Below, in pieces: positions 13,801-23,638 of a stretch of 64,000 nucleotides of DNA. The DNA is from Chromobotia macracanthus (taxonomy: Eukaryota > Chordata > Actinopteri > Cypriniformes > Botiidae). Numbering within the stretch: the first letter of the stretch is position 1; every line of letters begins with the position of its first letter. The stretch spans positions 1 through 64,000 of the forward strand of contig JAZGTH010000115.1 in assembly GCA_036877525.1 (NCBI GenBank), written 5' to 3'. The notes below the pieces were generated by a model that saw only the letters and a list, made by a program, of their open reading frames with translations, did no database searches and had not been told where the DNA came from. The position numbers and the translations under genes were made by a program.

Positions 13801-14704
13801 CGATTAACTATACACGTTTGTATTTTAACTGCTCTGAATGCCAACCTCAACAACAAACACTCCAGCGTCACTAAAGTGCTGTGATATAAATGCACTCTCT
13901 TTGCAATCTGCAAATACTATTGTTTGTATGTGACATCCAAACTTTGTTGAATCAGTACACCCAAAATAGATTGATACTACATACTGTTTCATACATATTC
14001 TTTTGGGTCAAAACTAATTGCATTGCTATATAATTGCAAAGTTAAAATTGCACAGTGTGTTTTAACAGATGCACAAATTCTTTTGAACATTGAACTGCAG
14101 ATATCGTTGTAACTTTTCCCACATGACAGCTCGTGAATACACTTGCGTGTGGTTTTGTCGGATTATGTAAACCGTGCATTAATCCCGTTAACTTAATCTC
14201 TTGTATGTGTAATGCATTATCTCTCTAGATAAATAGGTGCTCACCATGAGGCCAAAGAGGATAATTTAAGGTAATAGATCTCATTTTAATAACTTACTCC
14301 CTTGGTAAGAGAAGTGGAGGTGCGCCTCTTCTTTGAAAAACTCCATCGACAAACACACCGTTCTTGCCGAGACAGCGCAAGTAGAAATGCGGATCTTCGA
14401 AAGTTATCTGCAGATGTCTTCTGGATATGAAGCTCGAGTGGCCCATGTTGACGTCCACAGAACCGTGCGAGGAGTTCCGCCCCACGGTCACCGTCCTCTG
14501 GCGCATGACGAACTCGAAGTCCCTGCCTTCCAGACGAGCGAGGGCCTGCGACGGAGAGGAGAGTGGCATGGATGATGTGATCCCGAGTGAAGTCGAGGAG
14601 GAAAGGGTGTACACGGGTGGGATAGAAATACCCACCGGGCTACAAGGAGCAGATCTGAGGGCCAACAGGGCTCTTGCTCCGGTATCATCCCCCAAATCAG
14701 CCAT
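4873..14704 (-). CDS. foxk1: Forkhead box protein K1, complete, 9 exons, 636 aa
   Basis: Nuclear transcriptional repressor with an N-terminal FHA domain and a central winged-helix (forkhead) domain. Mammalian FOXK1 recruits SIN3 and acts in myogenic progenitors, autophagy repression and glycolysis control. Coding exons read by eye, all GT-AG: 14704-14298, 11475-11278, 8880-8724, 8595-8449, 7974-7781, 7054-6888, 6233-5982, 5654-5460, 5066-4873; total 1911 nt with continuous frame. FHA is about residues 57-155, forkhead about 255-350. The N-terminus MADLGDDTGARALLAL resembles mammalian FOXK1 and not FOXK2. The start at 14704 is the first in-frame ATG I find, with A at -3 and G at +4. The later exons carry the FOXK1-type tail with AQPVIMAVPP and VVQQAPAVTMVRVVTTS. 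At 636 aa it is shorter than mammalian FOXK1 (over 700 aa), mainly because the low-complexity N-terminus is short. Confidence 0.93.
7781..8595 (-). CDS. foxk1: foxk1 exons 4-5: forkhead DNA-binding domain
   Basis: Exon 4 (8595-8449) begins DESKPPYSYAQLIVQAI and ends at KGWQ. Exon 5 (7974-7781) opens with the recognition helix NSIRHNLSLNRYFIKV, followed by the wing and the basic RKRRQRG stretch. The intron between them splits the winged helix just before helix 3. Every residue I could compare from memory is conserved with mammalian FOXK1, so the domain looks fully functional. Confidence 0.93.
8881..11277 (-). other. foxk1 intron 2
   Basis: This 2.4-kb intron has no additional exon that I can recognise. 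It contains a near-perfect hairpin (10226-10271) followed by a direct duplication of 'tgtgatattaatatgttgt' (about 10269-10312). The block 9340-9590 is less AT-rich than its surroundings but shows no convincing coding signature. Confidence 0.5.
10226..10271. repeat. Near-perfect 46-nt inverted repeat (hairpin) in foxk1 intron 2
   Basis: The left arm 'acagactacatgcaca' is the exact reverse complement of 'tgtgcatgtagtctgt'. The arms continue into pairing TTATT/AATAA with a small bulge and an A-rich loop of a few bases. It is too short for a typical pre-miRNA, and its origin is unknown. Confidence 0.8.
11507..11656 (-). mobile_element. tRNA-derived SINE in foxk1 intron 1
   Basis: Read on the minus strand, the element opens with a tRNA-like head. 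This has an A-box-like 'tagctcagttggtagagc', then a B-box-like 'gggtttgattccc'. It ends in the conserved tail whose + strand form is 'ggcagacgcttttatccaaa'. The tRNA-like part continues straight into the SINE tail and has no anticodon-arm integrity, so it is not a tRNA gene. Confidence 0.75.
12270..12575 (+). mobile_element. Tc1/mariner-like transposon 3' remnant in foxk1 intron 1
   Basis: The 3' terminus 'ccaaacttttgactggtagt' followed by 'gta' is the classic end of a common fish Tc1-like family. Upstream, the sequence follows the degraded 3' part of the same element: 'catttgtgttatttcatagt' followed by 'tttgat', then an A-rich stretch. The transposase reading frame is destroyed and the 5' end is missing. 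Confidence 0.75.
12788..13057 (-). pseudogene. Possible PIF/Harbinger Myb/SANT-like protein remnant in foxk1 intron 1
   Basis: An 89-codon minus-strand frame contains NMDTLKQYW, then further on SNGGGAP. This resembles the 'LK..Y..LK' and 'GGGP' spacing of the Myb/SANT-like DNA-binding proteins encoded by PIF/Harbinger elements. The middle does not fit that family well and contains several cysteines, which suggests frameshifts. It lies wholly inside an intron. It could be an unrelated chance frame. Confidence 0.3.
14298..14704 (-). CDS. foxk1: foxk1 exon 1: N-terminus and most of the FHA domain
   Basis: Encodes residues 1-136. A serine-rich stretch (about 34-52) precedes the FHA core, which has the GR-N-S-S-H-G and S-F-I-S-R-R-H signature of phosphothreonine-binding FHA folds (residues 75-97), then LRCLGKNGVFVDG. 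The exon ends after two bases of a codon at a strong GTAAGT donor. The next exon (11475-11278) completes the domain with CTLRFPSTVIKIQF. The exon is GC-richer than the surrounding introns. Confidence 0.92.
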
Positions 14705-15420
14705 TTTGTTAAAAACCACAAATGGGATTGCAAGCGCAATGGCTATGTGTTGGCAGGGTTCACTCTGTTGCTGTTGGTGGTGGTAGTCAAAACATGGAGC
14801 TGGTGGATGGAAAATACGCGATGGATTCACGGACTGGAACAGCCTCCGTCCCAATCATTTATTTACTCTTTGGATGTTTCGGAACAATTAGCGAGGAATA
14901 ATGAGATGTTCTGACTGTTTATAATAAAGTTATGCTATTAGGTAGTTGTAATATTTGTTTTTTGTAGACAAATGTCGAATCAGTACAGGCTAACGCTGAG
15001 CTCTCTGGCAAAGGAAAAGTTAATATTGTTGCAGTTCCTGGAACCGGACGACACGTGCGTTACATGTGGCAATAAAAATACCATAATTTGATGACGATTC
15101 CACGTGCGACTTTTCCGATTGTAAACACACGCATTTGTTTTTTGATGTATAATACTTTTCGTTTAAACGAGAATCATTATGAAAGGTCTAAATAATGTGA
15201 CGTGGTTGGCGAAATGACGTCACATCGCATCGACCATTCTGCGCTCTTTCTGTTTATAAACAGAGAAAGAACAAGGCGGAGGCAAACCCCGGATGATGGA
15301 GTTCCCGGATGATGGAGTATCACAAGAGCACATTTCAATAAAATTACAATTATGCGTAGTTTCATTTGCCAACACAAGGTGTCTATCTTCACTAATGCAT
15401 TGACGACCGTTCTCCCATTA
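14705..15420 (-). promoter_or_regulatory. foxk1 5' UTR and promoter-side region
   Basis: This lies directly upstream of the foxk1 ATG. It holds a palindromic CRE/ATF site tgacgtca (15215-15222) and two CACGTG E-boxes (15052-15057 and 15101-15106). A 15-bp direct repeat, 'cccggatgatggagt', occurs about 15288-15317. No TATA box can be assigned and the transcription start is not visible. These are consensus matches only; a palindromic CRE near a vertebrate promoter is often functional, but I have no direct evidence here. Confidence 0.4.
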
Positions 15421-17211
15421 AAATACTCAAATTGCTTTACATTTAAATGTATTTAAATTAAAAACGAAAATGACAAATTCAAAGCTGTCAAGCGTTGTTG
15501 CTTGACAATAACATATTAAAATAGAAATTTTTAATTTATATTGCACTCGTTATTTTTCTTATATACAAACTTACTTCAAACTTTGTTCTACTGGTAATTT
15601 CAGCATTTTTATTAACTTCATATTACAAATCTCCAGAAAATTTGTATGGTGATAATAAACCCTTAATATAATAAACAATTATTCCTAAAGATTTAAAATG
15701 GAAGATGTTTGTTGCAACTGTATTTTTTAATCTACTGTTAGTTGGGTCCCTTCTCTCTGTCATTCTTCCTCCATATTTAATAAATCTAAAATTTACACTA
15801 TAAATTTGCTACACAAGATTTTTTTAATAATCGGGTTCTTCAGCATCAAACTATGATTTATCTTGCAATGATAGTAAAGGAGGTGCACTGTTCAGACACT
15901 GTCTATTTTCTAGGTCAAAACCAGAAATTCAGACTGTTGAGAGTGCAGTCAGCAGGAAGTGGGAGGGAACAAAACAGCAGGATTTCCCAAAACTGAAACC
16001 TTGGCAACAAAGGCCATAACCCTAAAATCCAATCCTATCTCTGGAAATAAGGTGGCTTAAACACAAAACTGAATGAACAAAACAGAATTTTTTTTATTTT
16101 TGTCTCCTAGAAAATATGGCAAATGCACTTTAGGTCTAAAGCGCATTTTTTTGTTTATACAAAATTACACACTAAAACTAGAACTGTTACATTTAACTAA
16201 AAGACAGTTAAATGTAACATTCTTAAAGACTGATATGCTTCTATATGAGCATTGGAAAGAGGCCTTAATGTATGCTGCAATTATAAGTGTACAAAACATT
16301 CATTGCTGAGGTCAACAGAAAATACTGAATGATGCAACAGTAATTTACTAGAGGTAAAAACACAAAGACACAGAGATATTTGCCTTCTATATCATTTATT
16401 TAATATAAAAAGATAAACAAACCACCTCCTTAAGTGGAATCCTGTTTAATAAAGGTCTAATTTAATAATTTTCTTTCCCATTACACAAAGGAAAGCGAAA
16501 ATAAACGTGAAAAGATTAGAGTTGGTGATTCTAAAAAGGTCCACATTGGCTTAAAAAAAAACTAAAAATAAATCATATGACTTTGGGTCTTAAAGATGTA
16601 ATAATAAATGTAATTGAACGTTTCCACTGTTATGACAAAACAGTAGGCTATTTTTTTTAAAATAACACATTACTAAAAGGCAATGTTCTCTTTTAAGTAC
16701 TGTTTTATTACTTTTTCCAGGGCATTGGTGCATAAGGCTGGTGAGAGAATAAACAAACGCTTCCTATTTAGTCTTCATTGCCCAATGACTTGCAAGACCA
16801 CTGTGGCATCCTAAATAAAATGGCTTTGCTTTAACTGCAGATATAAATGTGGCTTATTGAACTAATCTAACTAGAAATTGTTACATTTCTATTTTCATCT
16901 AAAGATTCATGCCTGATGTGCAATGTATGTTAATAACAGTTCCTAGCTATTAAGATTGTAAGTCACATAGTTAGAAATACCTATTGACACACAGGTGGAG
17001 CGCAGATAACATGGCAGGCCATTAAACACTAGAAGTATTATGCAGAAAAATTAGCAGTTTTACATTTTTAAAGTAGCCCAGAGTACAGTTTTTGCACAAT
17101 CAAAATAATACATACAAGTTTTAATAAACTTATTATACTTGCCTTGTGATTAAACAATGCCTAAATCTTGATTACTTGAAATGCTGACAATTAAAATAAA
17201 ACATGATTTCT
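15421..17211. other. Intergenic region between foxk1 and cyp3c copy A
   Basis: AT-rich, with no recognisable exon. It contains a perfect 13-bp inverted repeat (gttacatttaact at 16186-16198, reverse complement at 16206-16218). At about 16222-16380 it contains a block homologous to the DNA downstream of cyp3c copy B (about 23150-23310). A + strand tttatt at 16395-16400 is a candidate AATAAA for copy A, matched by tttatt at 23343-23348 in the homologous position downstream of copy B. Confidence 0.5.
16186..16218. repeat. Perfect 13-bp inverted repeat with 7-nt loop
   Basis: gttacatttaact at 16186-16198 pairs with agttaaatgtaac at 16206-16218. It lies in the DNA downstream of cyp3c copy A. The equivalent DNA downstream of copy B does not show it. 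Its function is unknown. Confidence 0.75.
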
Positions 17212-20200
17212 CTACATTAGTTTTAATTCTTCTTTGTTCGTATGAGATCTTGGTATGAACTTCAGTGTGATGGGCACCTTTGGCTGAAAAAGGACATTTA
17301 ACTCTAGAGGAATCTGTAAACAAACGAAAACAAATAAGGAATTTATCTTTTTGTGTTTACTTAAGAAGCTATGCACAGTATACTTACTATGCTTTTTATC
17401 TAGGGTGTATTGCATATCATACAGATCTCAATAATTGTAAAGACTAAATGAAATCAGAGATGACAATGTACCAACCTGTGTCTCTTTACATGTTTCCAAA
17501 ATGAATTTCTGAAGCAGCTTCACAACAAATATTTTCATGATCATTAATGCGAATCTCATTCCAATGCAATTTCGGGGCCCAAGACCAAAAGGCATAAAGG
17601 CATACTGGTTAACCTCTGACTTACTTTCTAGGCTGAACCTTTAGAGATATAACAGAAACAGTTTGCAATTCAGATTTCTATTAAAGCAACAGATTGTTTT
17701 TTGTCAAAATTATTGTAACTCAACCTTTTTTAAATTGATTTTCAATGTTTTCCATAATATTAAAGAATAGTACATTTTTATAATATATGTATAATAGAAT
17801 ATTTGTCCTTTAATTTAAAAGATTAGTTGTTTCGAGGTGTAGTTGTGTTGAGGTGCTGTCTGTGCATGATCTGCTCATGAGAGCACATTTTCTAGCTCTG
17901 TCTAGTCATGTAATAGCAATGTTGAGAAAGCAACACTGTCTGGTATGAAACAAATCACCTTTCTGGCCTGAACTCATCAGGAGAATCCCAGAGCTCTGGG
18001 TCACGATTTAACACATATGTGGGAATTCCAACCAGAGTACCCTCGGGTATGGTGACCCCATTGAGTTCTACAGTCTTCTTACAGGCCCTCTCTAAGCGTG
18101 GGGCAGTTGGAAGGAGACGCATTGATTCATTGATGGCCATTTCCAAATAATCCATTTTCATCAATGCATCGTATGTGACAGGCATCTTCAAAACAGAAAA
18201 AGTATAATGAAAATTGCTCTTTTAGCCTTTCACTGTTTTTGAGATATTAAGCAGTTTTTTAATACTTTGTTTTGCACATACTAAAGCAAAATTGCCTTAA
18301 ACTACGTTCTCTATACAAAAAAGAAGAAAAACCAGATGCTGTTTACTCACATTGAGGGGAAAGTTGGCATCAATCTCCTCAACAAGTTTTTGCAGGCAGT
18401 CTGGATTAGTTGCAAGATTATAGAGGAGGAAGGAAAGAGTAGTACTTGTGGTCTCATAACCTCCCAAGAGGAAAACAAAGGACTGAGAGAGGATCTCATG
18501 ATCAGTAAGACCTATCAAGTACACATGAAATAATATTTTAAAAGCAGGTTAGATCCCTGATTGTGGCCATCCGTTTCTTAAATGTGCAGAATTCTGTACA
18601 TTCTAACCTTTAACTCGTTGGTCACTTGTGTTGTCCTCAGCTTGATCATCAGATATTTGGCTCTGGATCATGAGCTTTAGAAAGTCTACTCGCCCCTAAA
18701 GAAAATGATAGGTATCTATACCTTTATCTATAGCACCATCAGCTATACAACATATATGAGAAAAGCCTTTTTTTTAAGAAGTGACAAACATACATTGGAT
18801 TCTTTGTTGTGCTGGTCTTTTATATTTCTCAGAACACTGTAGAAAAAATCCATAGATGACCTTGAGAAAAGAGTTATACCCATTTTGGCCAAAATATGTA
18901 CGAGAAAGGGGAACAGAGCTGAAATACAAAAGTCATTTGTGTTGGAATTTTTATATCAATATTCAGAAATCAAAGCAATACTAATATGGAAAAGAACTGC
19001 AGATCTTTCAGTTGTGTGAAATGTAATGTTGAACTGAATTGTCAAGTTTTTAATAACCAATGTATTGTAAACAACTGTCAAAGTAATTCTCATAAATGAC
19101 ATACCTAAGATCAGCAAAATAGGATTGAGAGGATTAAACTGGACAAACTTCTTGATATTAGTAACAAAAGGGTCATCTGGGTTGTTTATGGAGTCAATGT
19201 CAACGCTAAAGGAAGAGCTGGTGACAATATCCAAACTGTATGGTGCAATAACTCTGTAATGAAATTGTTTTATTGTAAATAAACAATATATGTTTACACC
19301 ATGCATATTTAGCTTTATATTAAGCACAGATACTTATAAAAAAAAACATACTCTTTTATTTTAACTGGCTGCTCCTGGTCTCTCTTTTGCATATTTTTGA
19401 TGAAACGCTCTGCATGTGTCTCAGCTATAGGAAATATCTGAAACATATTAAAAAGTGATTTTACATAAAGGTCATAAGAGCTACAAGAATACAGAAAGAT
19501 GCATTAGGTGAACACAGCTCACAGCTTAAAGGACTAGTTCACCCAAAAAATGAAAATTTGCTGTTACTCACCCTCAGGCCATCCAAGGTATAGGTGACAT
19601 TTTATTTCTGTAGATTTTAAAGATTTTTAGATGAAAGTGTCATCCTTGGTGATTCATAAAATGCAAATCCCCATGACTCCTTACAATATAATTAGGTCTT
19701 ATAAAGCAAAATATGAAAGTGACATTTGTCAGATATGGTAACCCATACCCAAAATGTGCTTTCTGCATTTAACCCATCACTGGTGAGGAGTGAACACACA
19801 CTGCAGGTTGTGAACACACACGCACACACACACACATCCAGAGCAGTGGGCAGCACACTGCTGCACTTGGGGAGCAATTAGGGGTTAGGTGCCTTGCTCA
19901 AGGGCACTTCAGATGCTGCCTGCCAACACTGGAATTGAACCAGCAACCTTCTGATTACAAGCTGGACTCACTAACCAGTAGGCCACAACTGCGCCCAAAT
20001 GATTGGTCTGTACAAGAAACCGAACGTTATTTACAACATTATAACCTGTAATCCACCGCCTAAAGCAGGGCACACAGTGTACAATTTTTTAATAGTCCTG
20101 TACGATTGTTGCTTGTCAGACTGTACGAATGTGATGGCAGCTATAAGCCATGTCACACTGTCGGATAACAGTTGTCATTAACGTTAGACTTGACTGGGAG

Positions 20201-22450
20201 TCAAGATTTGAAAAACAGACCCACACTAGACTTTTTTGTGCTGTCAGTCTATGACATGTTTGTTGATGGTGAGCCGCATACATACACAAAATTAAAAAGG
20301 CAGCTCACAAACAAAATCTTTAGTGTTCATTTTGATCTATGCTATTTTTTGATGCAAGAACATAGGCAAACAACTTCTCTACTTCTGCTGTGGATTGTAC
20401 TGTTGTTATGCTCAGTTGCCTCAAATGCCTGCAGCTCTGAGGCTATAGATAATGTTAATATAATGCAAATAATGCAAATAATGTTCAGTTTCTTGCACAG
20501 ACTGATCGTATTGTTTTATAAGACCTCAATATATCGTCCAGATCTGTGGGGATTACTTTTCTATCGCCTGTATCTGCCTACTCCCAAAGGCACAGAAAAC
20601 ATGCATTTTATGAATGCATGACCACAGTTTCTATTTAAAAATCTTCTATACTGTTCTGCTGAAGAAAGATGTCACCTATACCATGGATGGCCCGAGGATG
20701 AGTAAATTAACAGCAAAATCGTATTCTTTTTTGCTGAACTATTGCTTTAAGGGCTTTACCTCCTTTAGTCGCCCGCTTGTGAAATATGGGGAGATTGCAT
20801 TGCGGATTCTTCTCCATCTCTCATCTTTAACTAAAATTATTCCATCAGCTAAAGGGCCGGCCAGGGCTTCATTTCTATTCTGGAGAAAGTCCAAAAGGTT
20901 TATTGGGCCTTAAGATTACTCTAAACTTTCTATGAATTGTTATTTCACTTTAAATTGCTGTCACTTCTCTTGTACAAAATGTTTTTGTGTTTTGGTGATT
21001 GTGGTTTCAGTGCTTACCCTTCTGTTGGTGAAGATAGAATAACATTCTTTCACCATAACTGCTTTGATTATTTCCAGGTCAGTAACCATTAATATTGGGA
21101 GTCTTCCATCAAAAATCCTAAACAATAAAAAAAAATATTGATTACAGTCATAAAAAATGGGGCAAATTCTGCAATTCCCCACTAACAAAGCAAAATGAAA
21201 AGATGAACACAGCTACACGCCCTACTGGCAATACATACATCAGCCTGCTAACAGTTGTTGTATCAATTAGCCTGTATCAGTTACAGCAGTCATACAGATT
21301 GAAATTTGAGCAGTTTAACAGTGGTGTGCTAGACTAGGGATTGATTCTGTATTACAATGGCCATGTATACATTTAGTTATGGTAATATTTAACGAAATGT
21401 ACAAATTTAAGTCATACACTGAGCAGTTTTATTACATGTACATTCAAATTATGCTTTGTGATAAAAATCTTTAAAATATCTTTAATAAAATTGCAGAATA
21501 CCAGCACACTTTACACACACTTTTATAACTTTCAATCGTTGCATTCTGCAGTAAAATAGTTTGCTAAGTAGCCATGTAATAATTGGGACAATGTACAGTT
21601 AGCTAATCATTATTACGTCATGTGAAGGTTTATCAGGCAATAATTTTCTGGCTTGGCGATGGTAAGATTATCTCTACATTCAGTTCCTGAACATTTTTTT
21701 TTTCTCAAAAAGATTAGAACAGGTATGCCATGTAAAGAATAACTGACTGTTGAAATCTTGAACATAAATATTGTAATTCAAGCTATATACACATAAACAG
21801 TGGAACTATGGATCAGTAAAGCATTAATATTTGTCAATTATATATTAATCAATTGTAATTGTATCAATGTAATGTATGACTGGTACTCACCCCCACATTT
21901 TCCCATATTTCTTAGCACACTCCATGTCAAAATTGCAAATACCCTTAAATGCATTTGCATACATATAAAAGAACAATATGAAAACATCATAATTTACATG
22001 TAATGTAATTTAGATGCTAATTTATTTGTTATTCTACTACAGTTACATAATAAACTACCCACTTTCCTGTATGAGAGAAATGTGCCAATAAAAGGCCAAG
22101 GCCTTGGTCCTGGAATTCCCAGACTGTTGAAAAATCCATGTGGCCAGACACCATACCTACAGCATGATCAATGACAGACATTAGACTCAACCGCTAACTA
22201 AAATGAGATCCATTAGAAAAAGTTTATGGATATTTATGGACCTTAAAATTATAATACAATACAGTGTTATCAGTGACAGAAATATTAGATTACAAACAAC
22301 CATTACTAACATGACATGTATTAAATACAAATAAAGACCTAATAAATATTGCATTAACCTTTTATTGCTGTTAGCTACTCACATAAACAGGAGCGTTATG
22401 ACAAGAACCACCAATGTCCAGGTCACTGATAAATATGAGAGATCAATCAT
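17212..22450 (-). CDS. cyp3c: Cytochrome P450 family 3 (CYP3C-like), copy A (distal), complete, 13 exons, 511 aa
   Basis: Membrane-anchored ER haem-thiolate mono-oxygenase, expected to oxidise steroids and xenobiotics with NADPH-P450 reductase. Exons: 22450-22383, 22156-22063, 21943-21891, 21117-21018, 20879-20760, 19437-19352, 19253-19105, 18918-18794, 18695-18608, 18511-18351, 18185-17959, 17638-17476, 17313-17212. All are GT-AG and in frame, and most internal exon lengths equal the mammalian CYP3A ones (94, 53, 100, 149, 161, 227, 163). Hallmarks: hydrophobic N-terminal anchor after MIDLSYLSV; LGIPGPRPWPF; I-helix GGYETTSTT; K-helix ESMR; FRPERF; haem loop FGLGPRNCIG. No inactivating change was seen. 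The stop lies four codons later than in copy B. Intron 5 is enlarged by a transposon. The 3C assignment rests on the fish sdk1-foxk1 location and remembered sequence; a CYP3A name is possible and the member number is unresolved. Confidence 0.85.
19525..20751. mobile_element. TTAA-flanked non-autonomous DNA transposon (piggyBac-like MITE) in intron 5 of cyp3c copy A
   Basis: The left end TTAA-AGGACTAGTTCACCC and the right end (reverse complement TTAA-AGCAATAGTTCAGC) begin imperfect inverted repeats of about 85 bp, which share TTTGCTGTTA, CTCA.CCTC.GGCCATCC and AGGTATAGGTGACAT. TTAA flanks both ends, at 19526-19529 and 20747-20750. The homologous intron of copy B has a single TTAA (26444-26447) and no insert. 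No transposase is recognisable inside. The 149-codon frame at 20172-20621 matches nothing I know. A SINE is nested at about 19745-19996. Confidence 0.75.
19745..19996 (-). mobile_element. tRNA-derived SINE nested in the TTAA element
   Basis: The minus strand begins GGGCGCAGTTGTGGCC, then an A-box-like TGGTTAGTGAG and a B-box-like GGTTGCTGGTTCAATTCC. A body follows with 'gagcaattaggggttaggtg' (+ strand) and a (CA)n stretch at 19817-19835. It is a different family from the 'ggcagacgcttttatcc' SINEs elsewhere in the window. It sits inside the TTAA-flanked element, so it inserted later or was carried within it. Confidence 0.7.
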
Positions 22451-23638
22451 TGTGTCCTTTAAATGAAAAGTAACGTAGTCTGCAGTTTTCAATGCATCGT
22501 CTGTGCACTAATGCACGCAGCTCCTGTTGGTTTGTATGTATAGTGCGGAAGTGGGCGTGGTTTACAGGTGAGCAAGAGGACCAAATAAGGCAGAAGTCAA
22601 CAGGTTATACTAGTTTCGAGCTGTACTGTTATCTGTACTGGTCAGTAGAGATACGATAAACTTTCAGTTCTGTTAAGAAAAATAGGCCAAAACGACAAAT
22701 CAGACAAAGAAAGTTTTCAAAGAGAGTCTCGTTGCGGAATATCACTATATTACTTACCTTAGAAGAGAGTACGTGTATGTATCCTGCGACGAATCATAAT
22801 ACACTTCCTATTGTTGTCCAACTATTTTAATTCCTCATTTTATTAACAGCGTATAGCGCGCCACCCGTTGGACGACACAGTGAATAAAGCCAACTCATTG
22901 TGAAATAATCAAATTGTTATGCACGTTTATAGGTTTCACACCTTTTATTTAATTAGTTATTTAAGTAAATAGTTTATTTAAATAGTTAAATAGACATGTC
23001 CATACACTCCAATATTAAAAAGTGATAACAGGAAATATTACCACTGATGAATTGTTAATTGAACTTAAACCAAGTAATACATCTACATTATTGTTTGCTG
23101 AAATTAATGACACACTCAAAATATCAGGTATGAAAGCAAGCTTAATTTCATATTTAAAAGGACTGAGATGGGTCAATGAGCATTGGAAAGAGGCTTTAAT
23201 GTGTTGGAATCACAAGGGTATTAAAACATTAATTGCTGAGGTCAACAGAAAATACTGAATGTCACAACAGCAGCTTGATTTACTAGTAGCTAAAGCCAAA
23301 AGACACAATGATACATGTTTTGCACTTGTTTAAAATTATGCATTTATTATAACAGTATAAAGTGCAAAACAAATGTCAAAATAACAGAGGATATCTCAAG
23401 GCTGGTTAAACCATGAGCAACGTAATTATACTACCAAACACTGAAATGACTATACATAGTGTAAATGTAAACATAAGAACACCAAATAAATCTAAGTGAG
23501 ATTATAATTTTTAATTACATATGACTTTGCCTTGTGATTAAATTATGACTAAACATTGGTGATTACAAATGCTATGTTCTAGACGTACTGATGTACTATG
23601 TTCTAGACAATTAACTAAAAACTCTGTATTGGTTCGAA
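22451..23638. other. Intergenic spacer between the two cyp3c copies, containing the tandem-duplication junction
   Basis: This holds the 5' flank of copy A and the 3' flank of copy B. The part 22832-23070 matches the upstream flank of copy B at 28181-28445, sharing for example 'gcgccacccgttgga' and 'actgatgaattgt'. The part 23150-23310 matches the downstream flank of copy A at about 16222-16380, sharing 'gagcattggaaagagg' and 'attgctgaggtcaacagaaa'. The duplication join therefore falls between, at roughly 23090-23150. No further gene is seen. The candidate polyadenylation signal of copy B is at 23343-23348 (minus strand). Confidence 0.6.

Noticed and set aside
14333..14786. + strand frames of 80 and 119 codons across foxk1 exon 1
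   Set aside because: Antisense shadows of the conserved FHA coding exon, with no family features.
14705..14854. Open upstream extension of foxk1 exon 1
   Set aside because: It opens at a TTG, not an ATG. The first in-frame ATG, at 14704, gives the conserved FOXK1 N-terminus with a good initiation context. The upstream codons are most likely 5' UTR.
20172..20621. 149-codon + strand frame inside the TTAA element
   Set aside because: No transposase motif or known domain. It lies in a non-autonomous element in an intron of the opposite-strand gene.
23022..23258. 78-codon + frame and a partly similar frame at 28355-28555
   Set aside because: The similarity (GNITTDEL) comes from the tandem duplication of cyp3c flanks. 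The similarity ends abruptly at the duplication junction, and nothing suggests protein constraint.
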